A stretch of 64,000 nt of DNA from Variovorax ginsengisoli. Lineage in GTDB: Bacteria; Pseudomonadota; Gammaproteobacteria; Burkholderiales; Burkholderiaceae_C. The DNA is taken from assembly GCF_030486595.1 (NCBI RefSeq), contig NZ_JAUJZH010000031.1:1-64000 (forward strand), written 5' to 3'. The notes beneath the pieces were generated by a model. That model searched no databases. It was not told where the DNA came from and saw nothing but the letters and a program-made list of their open reading frames with translations. Positions 44,483-52,707 of this stretch are shown in pieces (position 1 is the stretch's first letter; every line of letters starts with the position of its first letter). The position numbers and the translations under genes are program-made.

Positions 44483-45190
44483 TCAGGAGGCCTTCGCGCG
44501 GCGCCAACTCGCGCTGAATCTCTGGTGGGACTTGTCCATGTGCGCGTGCATGGCGGCACGGGCGGCGTCGGGGTCGCGCGCGGCGATCGCGTCGCGGATG
44601 GCCTCGTGCTCGGCGATCGCGCTGCGCCACGACTTGACGGTCTCGAAGTAGCCGCCGAGCCGCGTGAAGATCGGGCCGTTGCGCGAATCCCAATAGCCCT
44701 GCACCGTCTCGGACAGCACCACGTTGCCGCAGGCTTCGACAATCGCCAGGTGGAAGGCCCGGTCGCCCTCGAGCGGCATCATGTTGCGATCGGCCATCTC
44801 GCGCATGCTCTCGATGGCCCGGGTCAGGGTGTCGACGTCGCGCCGGCGGCCCAGCGCGGCCGCCAGGGCCGCGGTCTCGCCCTCGACCACGCGGCGGGCC
44901 CGGATCAGTTCGAGCGGGCCCCATTCGGCCGCCGCCACCGGCGCCGCCGTCCGGTGCGAACGGTCGAGCACGTAGACGCCCGAGCCGGTGCGGACCTCGA
45001 CCCAGCCCTCGACTTCGAGCGCGATCAGGGCCTCGCGCACCGAAGGCCGGCTGACGCCGAGCTGCCTGGCGAGATCGCGCTCGGCAGGCAGCCGCGCGCC
45101 GACCGCGAACTCGCCCTGGGCGATCAGCGCGCGCAGCTGGTCGGCGATCTGCCGATAGAGGCGTTGAGGCTCGACGGTTTGCAGCGGCAC
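44483..45190 (-). CDS. GntR/FadR-family (FCD) transcriptional regulator
   Basis: About 235 residues if started at GTG 45190. A winged helix-turn-helix at ~8-70 reads RLYRQIADQLRALIAQGEFA, VGARLPAERDLARQLGVSRP and SVREALIALEVEGWVEVRTG. The FCD effector domain has the metal ligands in DRAFHLAIVEACGN, AEHEAIRDAI and AAMHAHMDKSH. It likely represses both divergent units, responding to the sugar acid or its keto product. No ribosome site is obvious before the GTG. In-frame ATGs further upstream (to 45331) would put the inverted repeat 45223-45253 inside the gene and give an unlikely N-terminus. Confidence 0.88.
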   Translation of the reverse strand: MPLQTVEPQRLYRQIADQLRALIAQGEFAVGARLPAERDLARQLGVSRPSVREALIALEVEGWVEVRTGSGVYVLDRSHRTAAPVAAAEWGPLELIRARRVVEGETAALAAALGRRRDVDTLTRAIESMREMADRNMMPLEGDRAFHLAIVEACGNVVLSETVQGYWDSRNGPIFTRLGGYFETVKSWRSAIAEHEAIRDAIAARDPDAARAAMHAHMDKSHQRFSASWRRAKAS

Positions 45191-45217
45191 GTGCAGGGAA
45201 GGGGGAGGGGTTAAGGG

Positions 45218-45253
45218 TTGTCCTGAATTGGACAAGTGGTAAGGCCAATTCAG
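45218..45253. promoter_or_regulatory. Nested inverted repeats, probable operator of the GntR/FadR regulator
   Basis: CTGAATTGG (45223-45231) and CCAATTCAG (45245-45253) form perfect 9-bp arms with a 13-base spacer. Overlapping them, TTGTCC-N6-GGACAA spans 45218-45235. The site is in the only intergenic gap between the regulator and the divergent SDR operon, 98 bases before the SDR start, so one operator could control both sides. Confidence 0.6.
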
Positions 45254-45351
45254 AATACGAGCCGCACCGGAGCCGGGCCATCGGGCGAAACCCTGAATGC
45301 AGCGCGGCCTTCGCGGCATCACCATCGCCATCAGCTTCGAGAGGACATCCC

Positions 45352-46086
45352 ATGAGACTTCAGGGCAAGACCGCGCTCGTCACCGCGGCCGGACAGGGTA
45401 TCGGCCATGCGAGCGTGCTCGCACTCGCGGCCGAGGGCGCGACGGTGTGGGCCACCGACGTCAACGAAAAGCTGTTGGCGCGCTTCGACGGCGTCGCCAA
45501 CGTCAGGACCGCGAAGCTCGACGTGCTCGACAAGGCCGCCATCGGCGCACTCGTGCAGACCTTGCCGGCGCTCGACGTGCTCTTCAACTGCGCCGGCGTG
45601 GTCCACAACGGCAGCGTGCTCGACGCCGCCGACGCCGACCTCGAGTTCGCCTTCAACCTCAACGTGCGGGCCCAATTCTGGACCATCCAGGCGGTGCTGC
45701 CGGGGATGCTCGCGGCCGGGCGCGGCAGCATCATCAACATGGCGAGCGTCTGCTCCAGCATGAAGGGCCTGCCGAACCGCTTCGTCTACGGCACCACCAA
45801 GGCGGCGGTGCTCGGCCTCACCAAGAGCGTCGCCGCCGACTACGTGACCAAGGGCATCCGCTGCAACGCGGTGTGCCCCGGCACGGTCGACACGCCCTCG
45901 CTCGGCGACCGCATCAACGCCAACGCCGACCCCGAGGAGGCACGCAAGGCCTTCATCGCGCGCCAGCCGATGGGCCGGCTCGCGCGGGCCGAGGAGATCG
46001 CGCCGGTGGTGGTGTTCCTGGCCAGCGACGAATCCGTCTTCGCGACCGGCCAGGCCTTCACGGTCGACGGCGGCATCATGATATGA
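45352..46086 (+). CDS. SDR dehydrogenase, 2-keto-3-deoxy-L-fuconate dehydrogenase-like
   Basis: The 244-residue classical SDR has a cofactor site in TALVTAAGQGIGHASVLALA, followed by ATDVNEK (Asp, suggesting NAD), and LFNCAGVVHNGSVLD. The catalytic Ser/Tyr/Lys are in INMASVCSSMKG and FVYGTTKAAVLGL. The sequence resembles enzymes that oxidise 2-keto-3-deoxy-L-fuconate (and hydroxybutyrate relatives). The FAH-family hydrolase two genes on would cleave the resulting 2,4-diketo acid, supporting this. It overlaps the next SDR by 4 bp. Confidence 0.85.
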   Translation: MRLQGKTALVTAAGQGIGHASVLALAAEGATVWATDVNEKLLARFDGVANVRTAKLDVLDKAAIGALVQTLPALDVLFNCAGVVHNGSVLDAADADLEFAFNLNVRAQFWTIQAVLPGMLAAGRGSIINMASVCSSMKGLPNRFVYGTTKAAVLGLTKSVAADYVTKGIRCNAVCPGTVDTPSLGDRINANADPEEARKAFIARQPMGRLARAEEIAPVVVFLASDESVFATGQAFTVDGGIMI

Positions 46087-46829
46087 ACCAGCTCGACTTC
46101 AACGGCCGCCATGCGGTCGTCACCGGCGGCGCCACCGGCCTGGGCTTCGGCATCGCCAAGCGGCTGCTGGCCTCGGGCGGCAGCGTCACCGTGTGGGACC
46201 GCGACGGCGAGGCCGCGACCAAGGCCGCCTGGGCGCTCGGCGCCAAGGCCTATGCGCTGGCGGTCGACGTGACCCAGCAGCCTTCGGTGGCCAAGGCCGT
46301 GGCGGCCACGCTGGCGCAGGCCGGGCGCATCGATGCGCTGGTCAACAGCGCCGGCATCACCGGGCCCAACACGCGGCTGTGGGACTACCCGGTCGATGCC
46401 TGGCGCCAGGTCATGGAGGTCAACCTGACCGGCCTCTTCATCTGCTGCCGGGAGGTGGTCGGCCAGATGCGCTCGCAGGGCTACGGCCGGATCGTCAACA
46501 TCGCCTCGGTCGCCGGCAAGGACGGCAACCCCAACGCCAGTGCCTACAGTGCGAGCAAGGCCGGCGTGATCGCGCTCACCAAGTCGCTCGGCAAGGAACT
46601 CGCCGATACTGGCATCCGCGTCAACTGCGTCACCCCGGCGGCGGTCAAGACCGCGATCTTCGACCAGATGACGCCCGACCACATCGCCTTCATGCTGTCG
46701 AAGATCCCGATGGGGCGATTCGGCACGGTGGAGGAGGTGGCCGCGATGGTGGCCTGGCTCTGCACCGAGGATTGCTCTTTTTCCACCGGCGCGACCTTCG
46801 ATCTTTCGGGCGGTCGCTCCACCTACTGA
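46083..46829 (+). CDS. SDR dehydrogenase, possibly aldose 1-dehydrogenase step
   Basis: The 248-residue classical SDR shows HAVVTGGATGLGFGIAKRLL, DALVNSAGITGPNTRLWDY and IVNIASVAGKDGNPNASAYS, with SASKAGVIALTKSLGKELA carrying Tyr and Lys. ATG 46083 overlaps the previous stop. In non-phosphorylating sugar pathways an SDR oxidises the aldose to its lactone, feeding the SMP-30 lactonase. That would fit this gene, but a second keto-acid dehydrogenase is equally possible. Confidence 0.82.
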   Translation: MNQLDFNGRHAVVTGGATGLGFGIAKRLLASGGSVTVWDRDGEAATKAAWALGAKAYALAVDVTQQPSVAKAVAATLAQAGRIDALVNSAGITGPNTRLWDYPVDAWRQVMEVNLTGLFICCREVVGQMRSQGYGRIVNIASVAGKDGNPNASAYSASKAGVIALTKSLGKELADTGIRVNCVTPAAVKTAIFDQMTPDHIAFMLSKIPMGRFGTVEEVAAMVAWLCTEDCSFSTGATFDLSGGRSTY

Positions 46830-46849
46830 TCCCACAACAAAGGACCTTC

Positions 46850-47701
46850 ATGAAACTCGTTCGCTATGGCAACCCGGGCAAGGAGAAGCCTGGCCTCATC
46901 GATGCCGAGGGCAAGCTGCGCGACCTGAGCGCGGTGGTCGGCGACATCGGCCCCGACCAGCTCGGCGACGCCGCGCTGGCCAAGCTGCGCAAGCTCAAGG
47001 TCGACAAGCTGCCGCTGGTCAAGGGCAAGCCGCGCTACGGCTGCCCGGTGGCCAAGGTCGGCAAGTTCATCGCGATCGGCCTCAACTACGCCGACCACGC
47101 GGCCGAGTCGGGCATGCCGATCCCCAAGGAGCCGGTGGTGTTCACCAAGGCCAACAGCTGCATCCAGGGGCCGAACGATCCGGTCATGCTGCCCAAGGGG
47201 TCGGTCAAGGGCGACTGGGAGGTCGAGCTCGGCGTGGTGATCGGCACCCGCGCGCGCTACGTCTCGCAGAAGAACGCGCTCGACTACGTGGCCGGCTTCT
47301 GCGTCGTCAACGACGTCAGCGAGCGCGAATGGCAGCTCGAGCGCGGCCTGACCTGGGACAAGGGCAAGGGCTTCGACACCTTCGGCCCGATCGGTCCCTG
47401 GCTGGTCACGCGCGACGAGATCGCCAACCCGCAGAAGCTCGCGATGTGGCTCGACCTCAACGGCGAGCGCATGCAGACCGGCAACACCAAGACGATGATC
47501 TTCAACGTCGCCAGGCTGGTGAGCTACGTGAGCCAGCTCAACACGCTGGAGCCCGGCGACATCATCACCACCGGCACGCCGCCGGGCGTCGGCATGGGCA
47601 AGAAGCCGCAGCCGGTGTTCCTGAAGAAGGGCGACGTGATGACCCTCGGCATCGAGGGGCTCGGTGAACAGCGCCAGGAAGTGGTGCCGTTCAAGCTCTG
47701 A
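46850..47701 (+). CDS. FAH-family hydrolase, 2,4-diketo-3-deoxy-L-fuconate hydrolase-like
   Basis: The 283-residue protein begins MKLVRYGNPGKEKPGLIDAE. The catalytic domain (from ~75) shows IAIGLNYADHAAESGMPIPK, the metal-binding acids in GDWEVELGVVIG and VVNDVSERE, and the family end TTGTPPGVGMGKKPQPVFLK. The N-terminal form is typical of hydrolases that split 2,4-diketo-3-deoxy sugar acids to pyruvate plus lactate or glycolate. It is the third gene of the plus-strand unit and converges on the Bug protein gene. Confidence 0.88.
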   Translation: MKLVRYGNPGKEKPGLIDAEGKLRDLSAVVGDIGPDQLGDAALAKLRKLKVDKLPLVKGKPRYGCPVAKVGKFIAIGLNYADHAAESGMPIPKEPVVFTKANSCIQGPNDPVMLPKGSVKGDWEVELGVVIGTRARYVSQKNALDYVAGFCVVNDVSEREWQLERGLTWDKGKGFDTFGPIGPWLVTRDEIANPQKLAMWLDLNGERMQTGNTKTMIFNVARLVSYVSQLNTLEPGDIITTGTPPGVGMGKKPQPVFLKKGDVMTLGIEGLGEQRQEVVPFKL

Positions 47702-47712
47702 GGATCAACGGG

Positions 47713-47730
47713 AGGTGGCTCAGTCCACCT
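47713..47730. terminator. Hairpin at the FAH/Bug convergent junction
   Basis: AGGTGG (47713-47718) pairs with CCACCT (47725-47730) around CTCAGT. It sits between or over the two convergent stop codons. There is no clear T-run, so it is at most a weak bidirectional terminator. Confidence 0.3.
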
Positions 47731-48700
47731 TGATCCCGGCCGCCTTGACCACCTGCTGGGCCTTGGCGGTCTCGTCGGCCAGGAAGCGGTCGAAGTCGGC
47801 CGACGGCATCGTGAAGGGTTCGGCGCCGAGCTTGTCGAGCCGCTCCTTGAGGTCGGGCGCCGCCATGATCTTCGCCACCTCGGCCTGCAGCCGGTCGACC
47901 ACCGGCCGCGGCGTCTTCGCCGGCGCGAACAGGCCGACCCAGAACAGGTACTCCGAACCCGGCACGCCGGCTTCGACGGTGGTGGGCACCTGCGGCATCA
48001 CGGACGAGCGCTTGCCGGTTCCGACCGCTAGCGCCTTCAGCCGCCCGTCCTTGATCAGCGGCAGCGCCGAGACCATCGGCGCGAAGAACCAGTCGACCCG
48101 CCCGCCCATCACCTCGGTCATGGCTTCGGGCGTGCCGCGGAACGGCACGTGCTGGGCCTGGAGGCCGGCCGCGAGCCGGAACACCTCGGCATTCATGTGG
48201 GTCGCCGAGCCGTTGCCCGCCGAGGCGTAGTTGAAGCCCCCGGGCTTGGCCTTGGCCTGCGCGACCAGGTCCTTCACGTCGGCGAAGCGCCCGGGCGGGG
48301 CGACCAGCACGTTGGGCAGGCTGGCCAGCGGCGTGACGCCGGCGAAGTCCTTCAGCGTGTCGTAGCTGAGTCCCGGATAGATCGACGGGTTCACCAGATG
48401 CCCCGCCGAATGCACCAGCAGCGTGTAGCCGTCGGGCGCCGCCTTGGCGACCTGGGCAGCGCCCAACGTGCCGCCCGCGCCCGGCTTGTTGTCGATGATG
48501 ACGCTGGTCCCGAGCGCCGGCCCGAGCCGCTCGGCCACCAGCCGGGCCACGATGTCGGTACCGCTGCCGGCGGTGAAGGGCACCACCATCCGGATCGTCT
48601 GGCCGCGCGGCCAGTCGCCCTGGGCCTGGGCGGCCGGGAAGGCGCACAGGGCGATGGCGGCCGCCAGCAGCTGGCGCCGGCCGAGGAAGGATGTCGTCAT
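47720..48700 (-). CDS. Bug/TctC-family periplasmic binding protein
   Basis: The 326-residue protein has a signal peptide with twin Arg (LGRRQLLAAAIALCAFPAAQ). The Bug fold shows IRMVVPFTAGSGTDIVARLV, VIIDNKPGAGGTLGAAQVAK and NYASAGNGSATHMNAEVF. No TctA/TctB membrane subunits are in the window, as is common for this expanded family in Burkholderiales. It is last in the minus-strand dioxygenase/BKACE operon and may sense or deliver the aromatic-type substrate. Confidence 0.9.
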   Translation of the reverse strand: MTTSFLGRRQLLAAAIALCAFPAAQAQGDWPRGQTIRMVVPFTAGSGTDIVARLVAERLGPALGTSVIIDNKPGAGGTLGAAQVAKAAPDGYTLLVHSAGHLVNPSIYPGLSYDTLKDFAGVTPLASLPNVLVAPPGRFADVKDLVAQAKAKPGGFNYASAGNGSATHMNAEVFRLAAGLQAQHVPFRGTPEAMTEVMGGRVDWFFAPMVSALPLIKDGRLKALAVGTGKRSSVMPQVPTTVEAGVPGSEYLFWVGLFAPAKTPRPVVDRLQAEVAKIMAAPDLKERLDKLGAEPFTMPSADFDRFLADETAKAQQVVKAAGIKVD

Positions 48701-48759
48701 GGGGTTGTCTCCGTTGGAATGATGTGTGTGTCGAGGAACGACGAAAGGCGAAAGAAGGC

Positions 48760-49116
48760 TCAGCCGGGTGCGGCATTGGCCATGACCAGCGCCACCAGCA
48801 CTGGCCGTTGGCTGCGGTTCAGCAACTGCCGCTTCTCGCCCGGCGCGAAGCGGCAGCTGTCGTAGGGGCCGAGTTCATGCTCTTCCTGGTGGCCGTCGAG
48901 TTCGGAGACCACGGTCAGGCGCCCTTCGAGCACCAGGTAGAGCTTTTCGATCTGCGAGCCGTCGAGCGTGGTGTGGCCGCCCGGCAGGATCTGGCTCATG
49001 CCCATCCACATCTGGGTCGAGGGCCCGGCCTCCTTGCCCTGCAGCCGCAGGCAGCGCATGTCGTAATGATTGGGCGCCTCGTAGGCCGGCGCCTGCTCGA
49101 ATCGGGTCAGGTGCAT
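48760..49116 (-). CDS. Small cupin-domain protein
   Basis: The 118-residue single cupin has MGMSQILPGGHTTLDGSQIE and KLYLVLEGRLTVVSELDGHQ. The usual first-motif His pair is only partly kept (one His in PGGHTT), so metal binding may differ from standard cupins. GAGGAG lies 7 bases before the ATG. It is co-transcribed with the upstream alcohol-dehydrogenase-like gene (12 bases). The role in the pathway is unknown; isomerase, decarboxylase or sensor are all possible. Confidence 0.8.
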   Translation of the reverse strand: MHLTRFEQAPAYEAPNHYDMRCLRLQGKEAGPSTQMWMGMSQILPGGHTTLDGSQIEKLYLVLEGRLTVVSELDGHQEEHELGPYDSCRFAPGEKRQLLNRSQRPVLVALVMANAAPG

Positions 49117-49128
49117 GGCGGCGTCTCC

Positions 49129-50127
49129 TCAGGGCCGCAGCACGACGCGGTCGGTGCTGCCCGACAGCACCAGCCGGTAGGCATCCGCGGCCTGGTCGAG
49201 CGTGAAGGCGCGGGCCACCGGAAAGGGCTTCAGCGTGCCGCGCTCGAAGCCCTCGCGCATCGCGTCGAGCTGGCCGGTGGCGGCCACGCAGTCCATCGCC
49301 AGCGAGTCGATGCCGACGTAGGTGTGCATGCCGCGGTAGAAGGCGAAGATGTCGAAGGGCACCGCGCGGTCCTGGGTCGAGATCAGGATCTGCGTCGCGC
49401 CCTTGGCCATCGACTTGTTGGCGGCGTCGAAGTAGGCGCTGCCCACGGTGTTGTAGGCGATGTCGACGCCGCGGCCGCCGGTGAGCTCCCGCACCCGCGC
49501 CGCGATGTCGCCCTGCGTGGCATCGATCGTCTCGACCGCTGCGCAGGCGAAGCCTTCGAAGGGCCCCGGGCGCCGTTGCACCGCGATCACCCGCGCCCCG
49601 GCCTGGGCCGCCAGCTGCACCGCCGCCTGGCCGACCTTGCCGTTGGCGCCCAGCACCAGCACCGTCTGCCCGTCCCGCGGCATGCCGCTGCGCCGGAAGC
49701 CTTCGTAGGCCGTGACGAAGGGCACGCCGACCGCGCCCGATTCGTCCATCGAGATGCTGAGCGGCCGGTCGCGCAGGGCGGCCACCGGCAGCACCAGGAA
49801 GCGCGCGTGCGAGCCGTCGCGCGTGATGCCGATGTCGCCGCCGGAGCCATAGACCTCGCGGCCGATCCAGTCGTTGGGGCCGTCGACCACCACGCCCGCG
49901 AAGTCGCGCCCCGGGGTGCGCGGCCAGACGGCCTGCGGCATCAGGCCGAGTGCCGCCTTGACGTCGCTCGGATTGACCGCCGCGGCGCCGACCCGCACCA
50001 CCGCGAAGCCGGGCGTGGCCGCCGGTTCGGGCTGGGCGGCGGCCTGGAGCCGCAGTCCGGCGATGTCCGCGGCCTTCTCGGCCAGCCGCAAGGCGCGGGC
50101 GCTGTCGTCGACAGTGACGGCGTTCAT
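49129..50127 (-). CDS. MDR-family (quinone oxidoreductase-like) alcohol dehydrogenase
   Basis: The 332-residue protein has a GroES-like N-terminal domain (VRVGAAAVNPSDVKAALGLM, WPRTPGRDFAGVVVDGPNDW) and a Rossmann domain with GQTVLVLGANGKVGQAAVQL. The zinc-ligand Cys cluster is absent, so it belongs to the zinc-free NADPH:quinone or enoyl-reductase type. ATG 50127 overlaps the BKACE stop by 4 bp. It probably reduces an unsaturated ketone or acid in the ring-cleavage pathway. Confidence 0.85.
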   Translation of the reverse strand: MNAVTVDDSARALRLAEKAADIAGLRLQAAAQPEPAATPGFAVVRVGAAAVNPSDVKAALGLMPQAVWPRTPGRDFAGVVVDGPNDWIGREVYGSGGDIGITRDGSHARFLVLPVAALRDRPLSISMDESGAVGVPFVTAYEGFRRSGMPRDGQTVLVLGANGKVGQAAVQLAAQAGARVIAVQRRPGPFEGFACAAVETIDATQGDIAARVRELTGGRGVDIAYNTVGSAYFDAANKSMAKGATQILISTQDRAVPFDIFAFYRGMHTYVGIDSLAMDCVAATGQLDAMREGFERGTLKPFPVARAFTLDQAADAYRLVLSGSTDRVVLRP

Positions 50128-51005
50128 GCGCTGCCTCCTTCCAGTCCCAGCGTGGCGCGCGCCTCGCGCGCCGAAGCCACCTCGCCGCCCAGGCTCACGA
50201 TGATGTCCCTGGCCTTGGCCACCAGCTGCGCGTTGCTTTCGGCCAGCACGCCGCGCTCGAGGTAGATGTTGTCTTCCATGCCGACCCGCACGTGGCCGCC
50301 CATGAGCCAGGCTTGCGCGACGATCGGGAACTCCATGCGGCCGATGCCGAAGGCGCTCCAGAAGGCGCCGCGCGGCAGCATGTTGCGGGCATAGAGCAGC
50401 GTCTCGGGTGTCGGCGCGAAGCCGTACTTCACGCCGAGGACGAAGGTCCACATGGCGGGGCCTTCGAGCGTGCCGTCGGCGATCAGGTCGAGCGCCAGGT
50501 TGATGTCGCCCGAGTCGAAGATCTCGAGCTCGGGCTTGACGCCCGCCTCGCGGATCACGCGGGCCATGCGGCGCACGTTCTTCGGCGTGTTCATGACGAC
50601 GTCGGGCCCGGAGTTCATCGTGTTGAGGTCCAGCGAGCAGACGTCGGGCTTGATCAGCGCGATGTGCTCGACCCGCTTCTCGGGCGGCAGCAGCGTGCTG
50701 CCCGGCGCGGCGACCTTCGGGTCGTCCTCGCTCGGAATGAAGCGGCCGCCGGGGCCGGTGGTCAGGTTGATGATGAGCTCGCGGTTCTGGCGCCGGATGC
50801 GGTCGACCACGTCGCGGTAGAGGTCGACCTGCATCGACGGCTTGCCGGTCTCGGGGTCGCGCACGTGGATGTGGACCTGGCCGGCGCCGGCCTCGGCCGC
50901 GGCCAGGCATTCGTCGGCGATCTGCGCCGGCGTGATCGGCAGGTGCGGCGTCTGCTCGGGCTTCACGAGGTTGCCGGTGACTGCGCAGGTGATCAGCGTC
51001 TTCAC
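50124..51005 (-). CDS. BKACE (beta-keto acid cleavage enzyme) family protein
   Basis: The 293-residue TIM barrel shows MKTLITCAVTGNLVKPEQTP, the zinc-ligand pair in GAGQVHIHVRDPETGKPSMQ, and LIINLTTGPGGRF. CSLDLNTMNSG and the late Glu in VRVGMEDNIYLERGVLAESN also fit. The family condenses a beta-keto acid with acetyl-CoA and splits it to an acetoacetyl-CoA-type product plus a CoA ester (Kce is the best known member). It overlaps both neighbours by 4 bp (SDR upstream, dehydrogenase downstream). The particular keto acid is unknown. Confidence 0.9.
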   Translation of the reverse strand: MKTLITCAVTGNLVKPEQTPHLPITPAQIADECLAAAEAGAGQVHIHVRDPETGKPSMQVDLYRDVVDRIRRQNRELIINLTTGPGGRFIPSEDDPKVAAPGSTLLPPEKRVEHIALIKPDVCSLDLNTMNSGPDVVMNTPKNVRRMARVIREAGVKPELEIFDSGDINLALDLIADGTLEGPAMWTFVLGVKYGFAPTPETLLYARNMLPRGAFWSAFGIGRMEFPIVAQAWLMGGHVRVGMEDNIYLERGVLAESNAQLVAKARDIIVSLGGEVASAREARATLGLEGGSA

Positions 51006-51766
51006 AGGTGCCGCCCTCCATCGACCACGATGCGGGTGCCGGTCACGAAGCGCAAGGTGGTCGCCAGCGCTTCGATGGTGGCGGCCACGTCCTCCGGCCG
51101 GCCGATGCGGCCCAGCGGGGTGGTGGCGGCCATCTTGTCCGCGAACTCGGCGCCACGGCCCGGCACGAACCCCGACTCGACCGCGCCCGGCGACACCGAG
51201 ACCACGCGCACGGCGGGCGCCAGGGCCTTGGCCAGTGCATCGCCGACGACGTCGAGCCCGGCCTTGGCCGCGACATAGGCCAGGTTGCTGCCGACGCCGG
51301 TGAAGCCGGCGATCGACGAGACGTTGACCACCAGCCCGTCGCCGCTGGCCTTGAGCATCGGCGCGAAGGCGCGGATGGTGGCGAACACGCCGCGGAAGTT
51401 GGCGCGCAGCAGCTCGTCGATCAGTTCGTCGGTCAAGGCATCGAGGTCGGCCGCGGGCACAGGCTGCGTGTGGCCGGCACTGTTGACCAGGATGTCGCAG
51501 CGTCCGTAGCTCGCCTGGACGGCGGCGGCGGCGCGCTGCAGGCTGGGCGTGTCGACGATGTCCGCGCGCAGCGCCGAATGGCGCTGCCCGTCGGCATGCG
51601 GCAAGGCGGCGGCGCGGGCGTCGGCGTCCTCGCCCTTGCGGTGCACCAGCACGCAGCTGGCGCCGAGCGCGGCGAGCCGGCGTGCGCTCGCATGGCCGAT
51701 GGCGCCGAGGCCGCCGGTGATGACGGCGACCTTGCCGTCGAGTCGGGAGGTGGGATCAAAACTCAT
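51002..51766 (-). CDS. SDR-family dehydrogenase
   Basis: The 254-residue classical SDR shows VAVITGGLGAIGHASARRLA, DILVNSAGHTQPVPAADLDA, VNVSSIAGFTGVGSNLAYVA (Ser and Tyr) followed by AKAGLDVVG (Lys), and the C-terminal FVTGTRIVVDGGRHL. It precedes BKACE with an ATGA overlap, so it may produce the beta-keto acid that BKACE cleaves by oxidising a 3-hydroxy acid. 42 bases separate it from the dioxygenase gene. Confidence 0.85.
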   Translation of the reverse strand: MSFDPTSRLDGKVAVITGGLGAIGHASARRLAALGASCVLVHRKGEDADARAAALPHADGQRHSALRADIVDTPSLQRAAAAVQASYGRCDILVNSAGHTQPVPAADLDALTDELIDELLRANFRGVFATIRAFAPMLKASGDGLVVNVSSIAGFTGVGSNLAYVAAKAGLDVVGDALAKALAPAVRVVSVSPGAVESGFVPGRGAEFADKMAATTPLGRIGRPEDVAATIEALATTLRFVTGTRIVVDGGRHL

Positions 51767-51808
51767 GGGGTGTCCAAGGGAAAGGTTGAAGGCGATCGAT
51801 CGAGGTGT

Positions 51809-52675
51809 TCATGGAATCGGCGGGCGCGGGAACTTCATCTCGCCGGGCTCCAGCACGAAGTCGTACTGCAAGGTCGCGTGGCCGCCGCCCTGCTGGGGTT
51901 CGAAGCGGCCGATCAGCCGGCGCGTCACGCCGAACACCGGGTCGCTCTCGAGGTTCTCGTCGTCGTCCGCGAAGACCTGCGTGACGAGCACCTTGTGGCC
52001 CGGCTTGCTGACCATGAAATGCAGGTGCGCCGGCCGGTTGGGATGCCGCAGCTGGGCCCGCAGCAGGTCGCCGCAGGGGCCGTCGGTCGGCACCGGATAG
52101 CCGGCCGGCCGGACGCTGCGGAAATGGAAGCGGCCCTCGGCATCGGTCCTGAAGCGGCCGCGCAGGTTCATGTCCTGCTGCGCCGGGTCCTGGTTCTCGT
52201 AGAGGCCGACCGGCGAGGCCTGCCAGACATCGAGGGTGGCGTCCGCCACCGGACGGCCGGCGGTGTCGCGCACGGTGCCGGCGACCTCGAGCGGAACGCC
52301 GGGCGTCTCCGAGCGCGCGATGCTCTCGCCGCCATCGCAGAACGGCGCGTTGGCGCGCCAGAACGGACCCAGCAGCGCGGCCGGCGACTCGCCCTGCGGG
52401 TCCTGGTTGTTCTGCAAGGCCACCAGGGTGGACACGCCCAGCAGGTCGGCCGCCAGCACGACCTCGTTCTTGGTCTCGCCGCTGGCCTGGCCGATCGCGA
52501 CCAGGAATTCGAGCGCGCGCTCGAACTCGTCCTCGGTCAGCTCGACCTCGCGCACGAAGGCGTGCAGGTGGCGGGTCAGGGCGGCCATCACGCTGCGCAG
52601 GCGCGGGTCGGGCGTGCGCTCCATCGCCTGGAGGGTGATCTGCAGCACGGATTCGGGGGTGGTCACGATGTTCAT
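51809..52675 (-). CDS. Intradiol ring-cleavage dioxygenase (hydroxyquinol/catechol 1,2-dioxygenase type)
   Basis: The 288-residue protein has the N-terminal alpha-helical dimerisation domain (about 1-100, EDEFERALEFLVAIGQASGE). The catalytic beta-sandwich carries non-haem Fe(III) ligands Tyr (ASPVGLYENQDP), Tyr (RPAGYPVPTDGP) and the His pair in NRPAHLHFMVSKPG. ALLGPFWRANAPFCDGGESI is reminiscent of hydroxyquinol 1,2-dioxygenases. It is the first gene of the minus-strand operon, with a LacI-type operator 18 bases before its start. The product would be a maleylacetate- or muconate-type diacid. Confidence 0.9.
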   Translation of the reverse strand: MNIVTTPESVLQITLQAMERTPDPRLRSVMAALTRHLHAFVREVELTEDEFERALEFLVAIGQASGETKNEVVLAADLLGVSTLVALQNNQDPQGESPAALLGPFWRANAPFCDGGESIARSETPGVPLEVAGTVRDTAGRPVADATLDVWQASPVGLYENQDPAQQDMNLRGRFRTDAEGRFHFRSVRPAGYPVPTDGPCGDLLRAQLRHPNRPAHLHFMVSKPGHKVLVTQVFADDDENLESDPVFGVTRRLIGRFEPQQGGGHATLQYDFVLEPGEMKFPRPPIP

Positions 52676-52692
52676 GGGGTGTCTGGCCTTTA

Positions 52693-52706
52693 TGCAAACG
52701 TTTGCA
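52693..52706. promoter_or_regulatory. LacI-family operator O1 (perfect 14-bp palindrome)
   Basis: TGCAAACGTTTGCA is perfectly palindromic with the central CG typical of LacI/GalR operators. It lies 18 bases upstream of the dioxygenase start and over the predicted transcription start of the minus-strand promoter. Binding there should repress the operon. Confidence 0.75.
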
Positions 52707-52707
52707 A

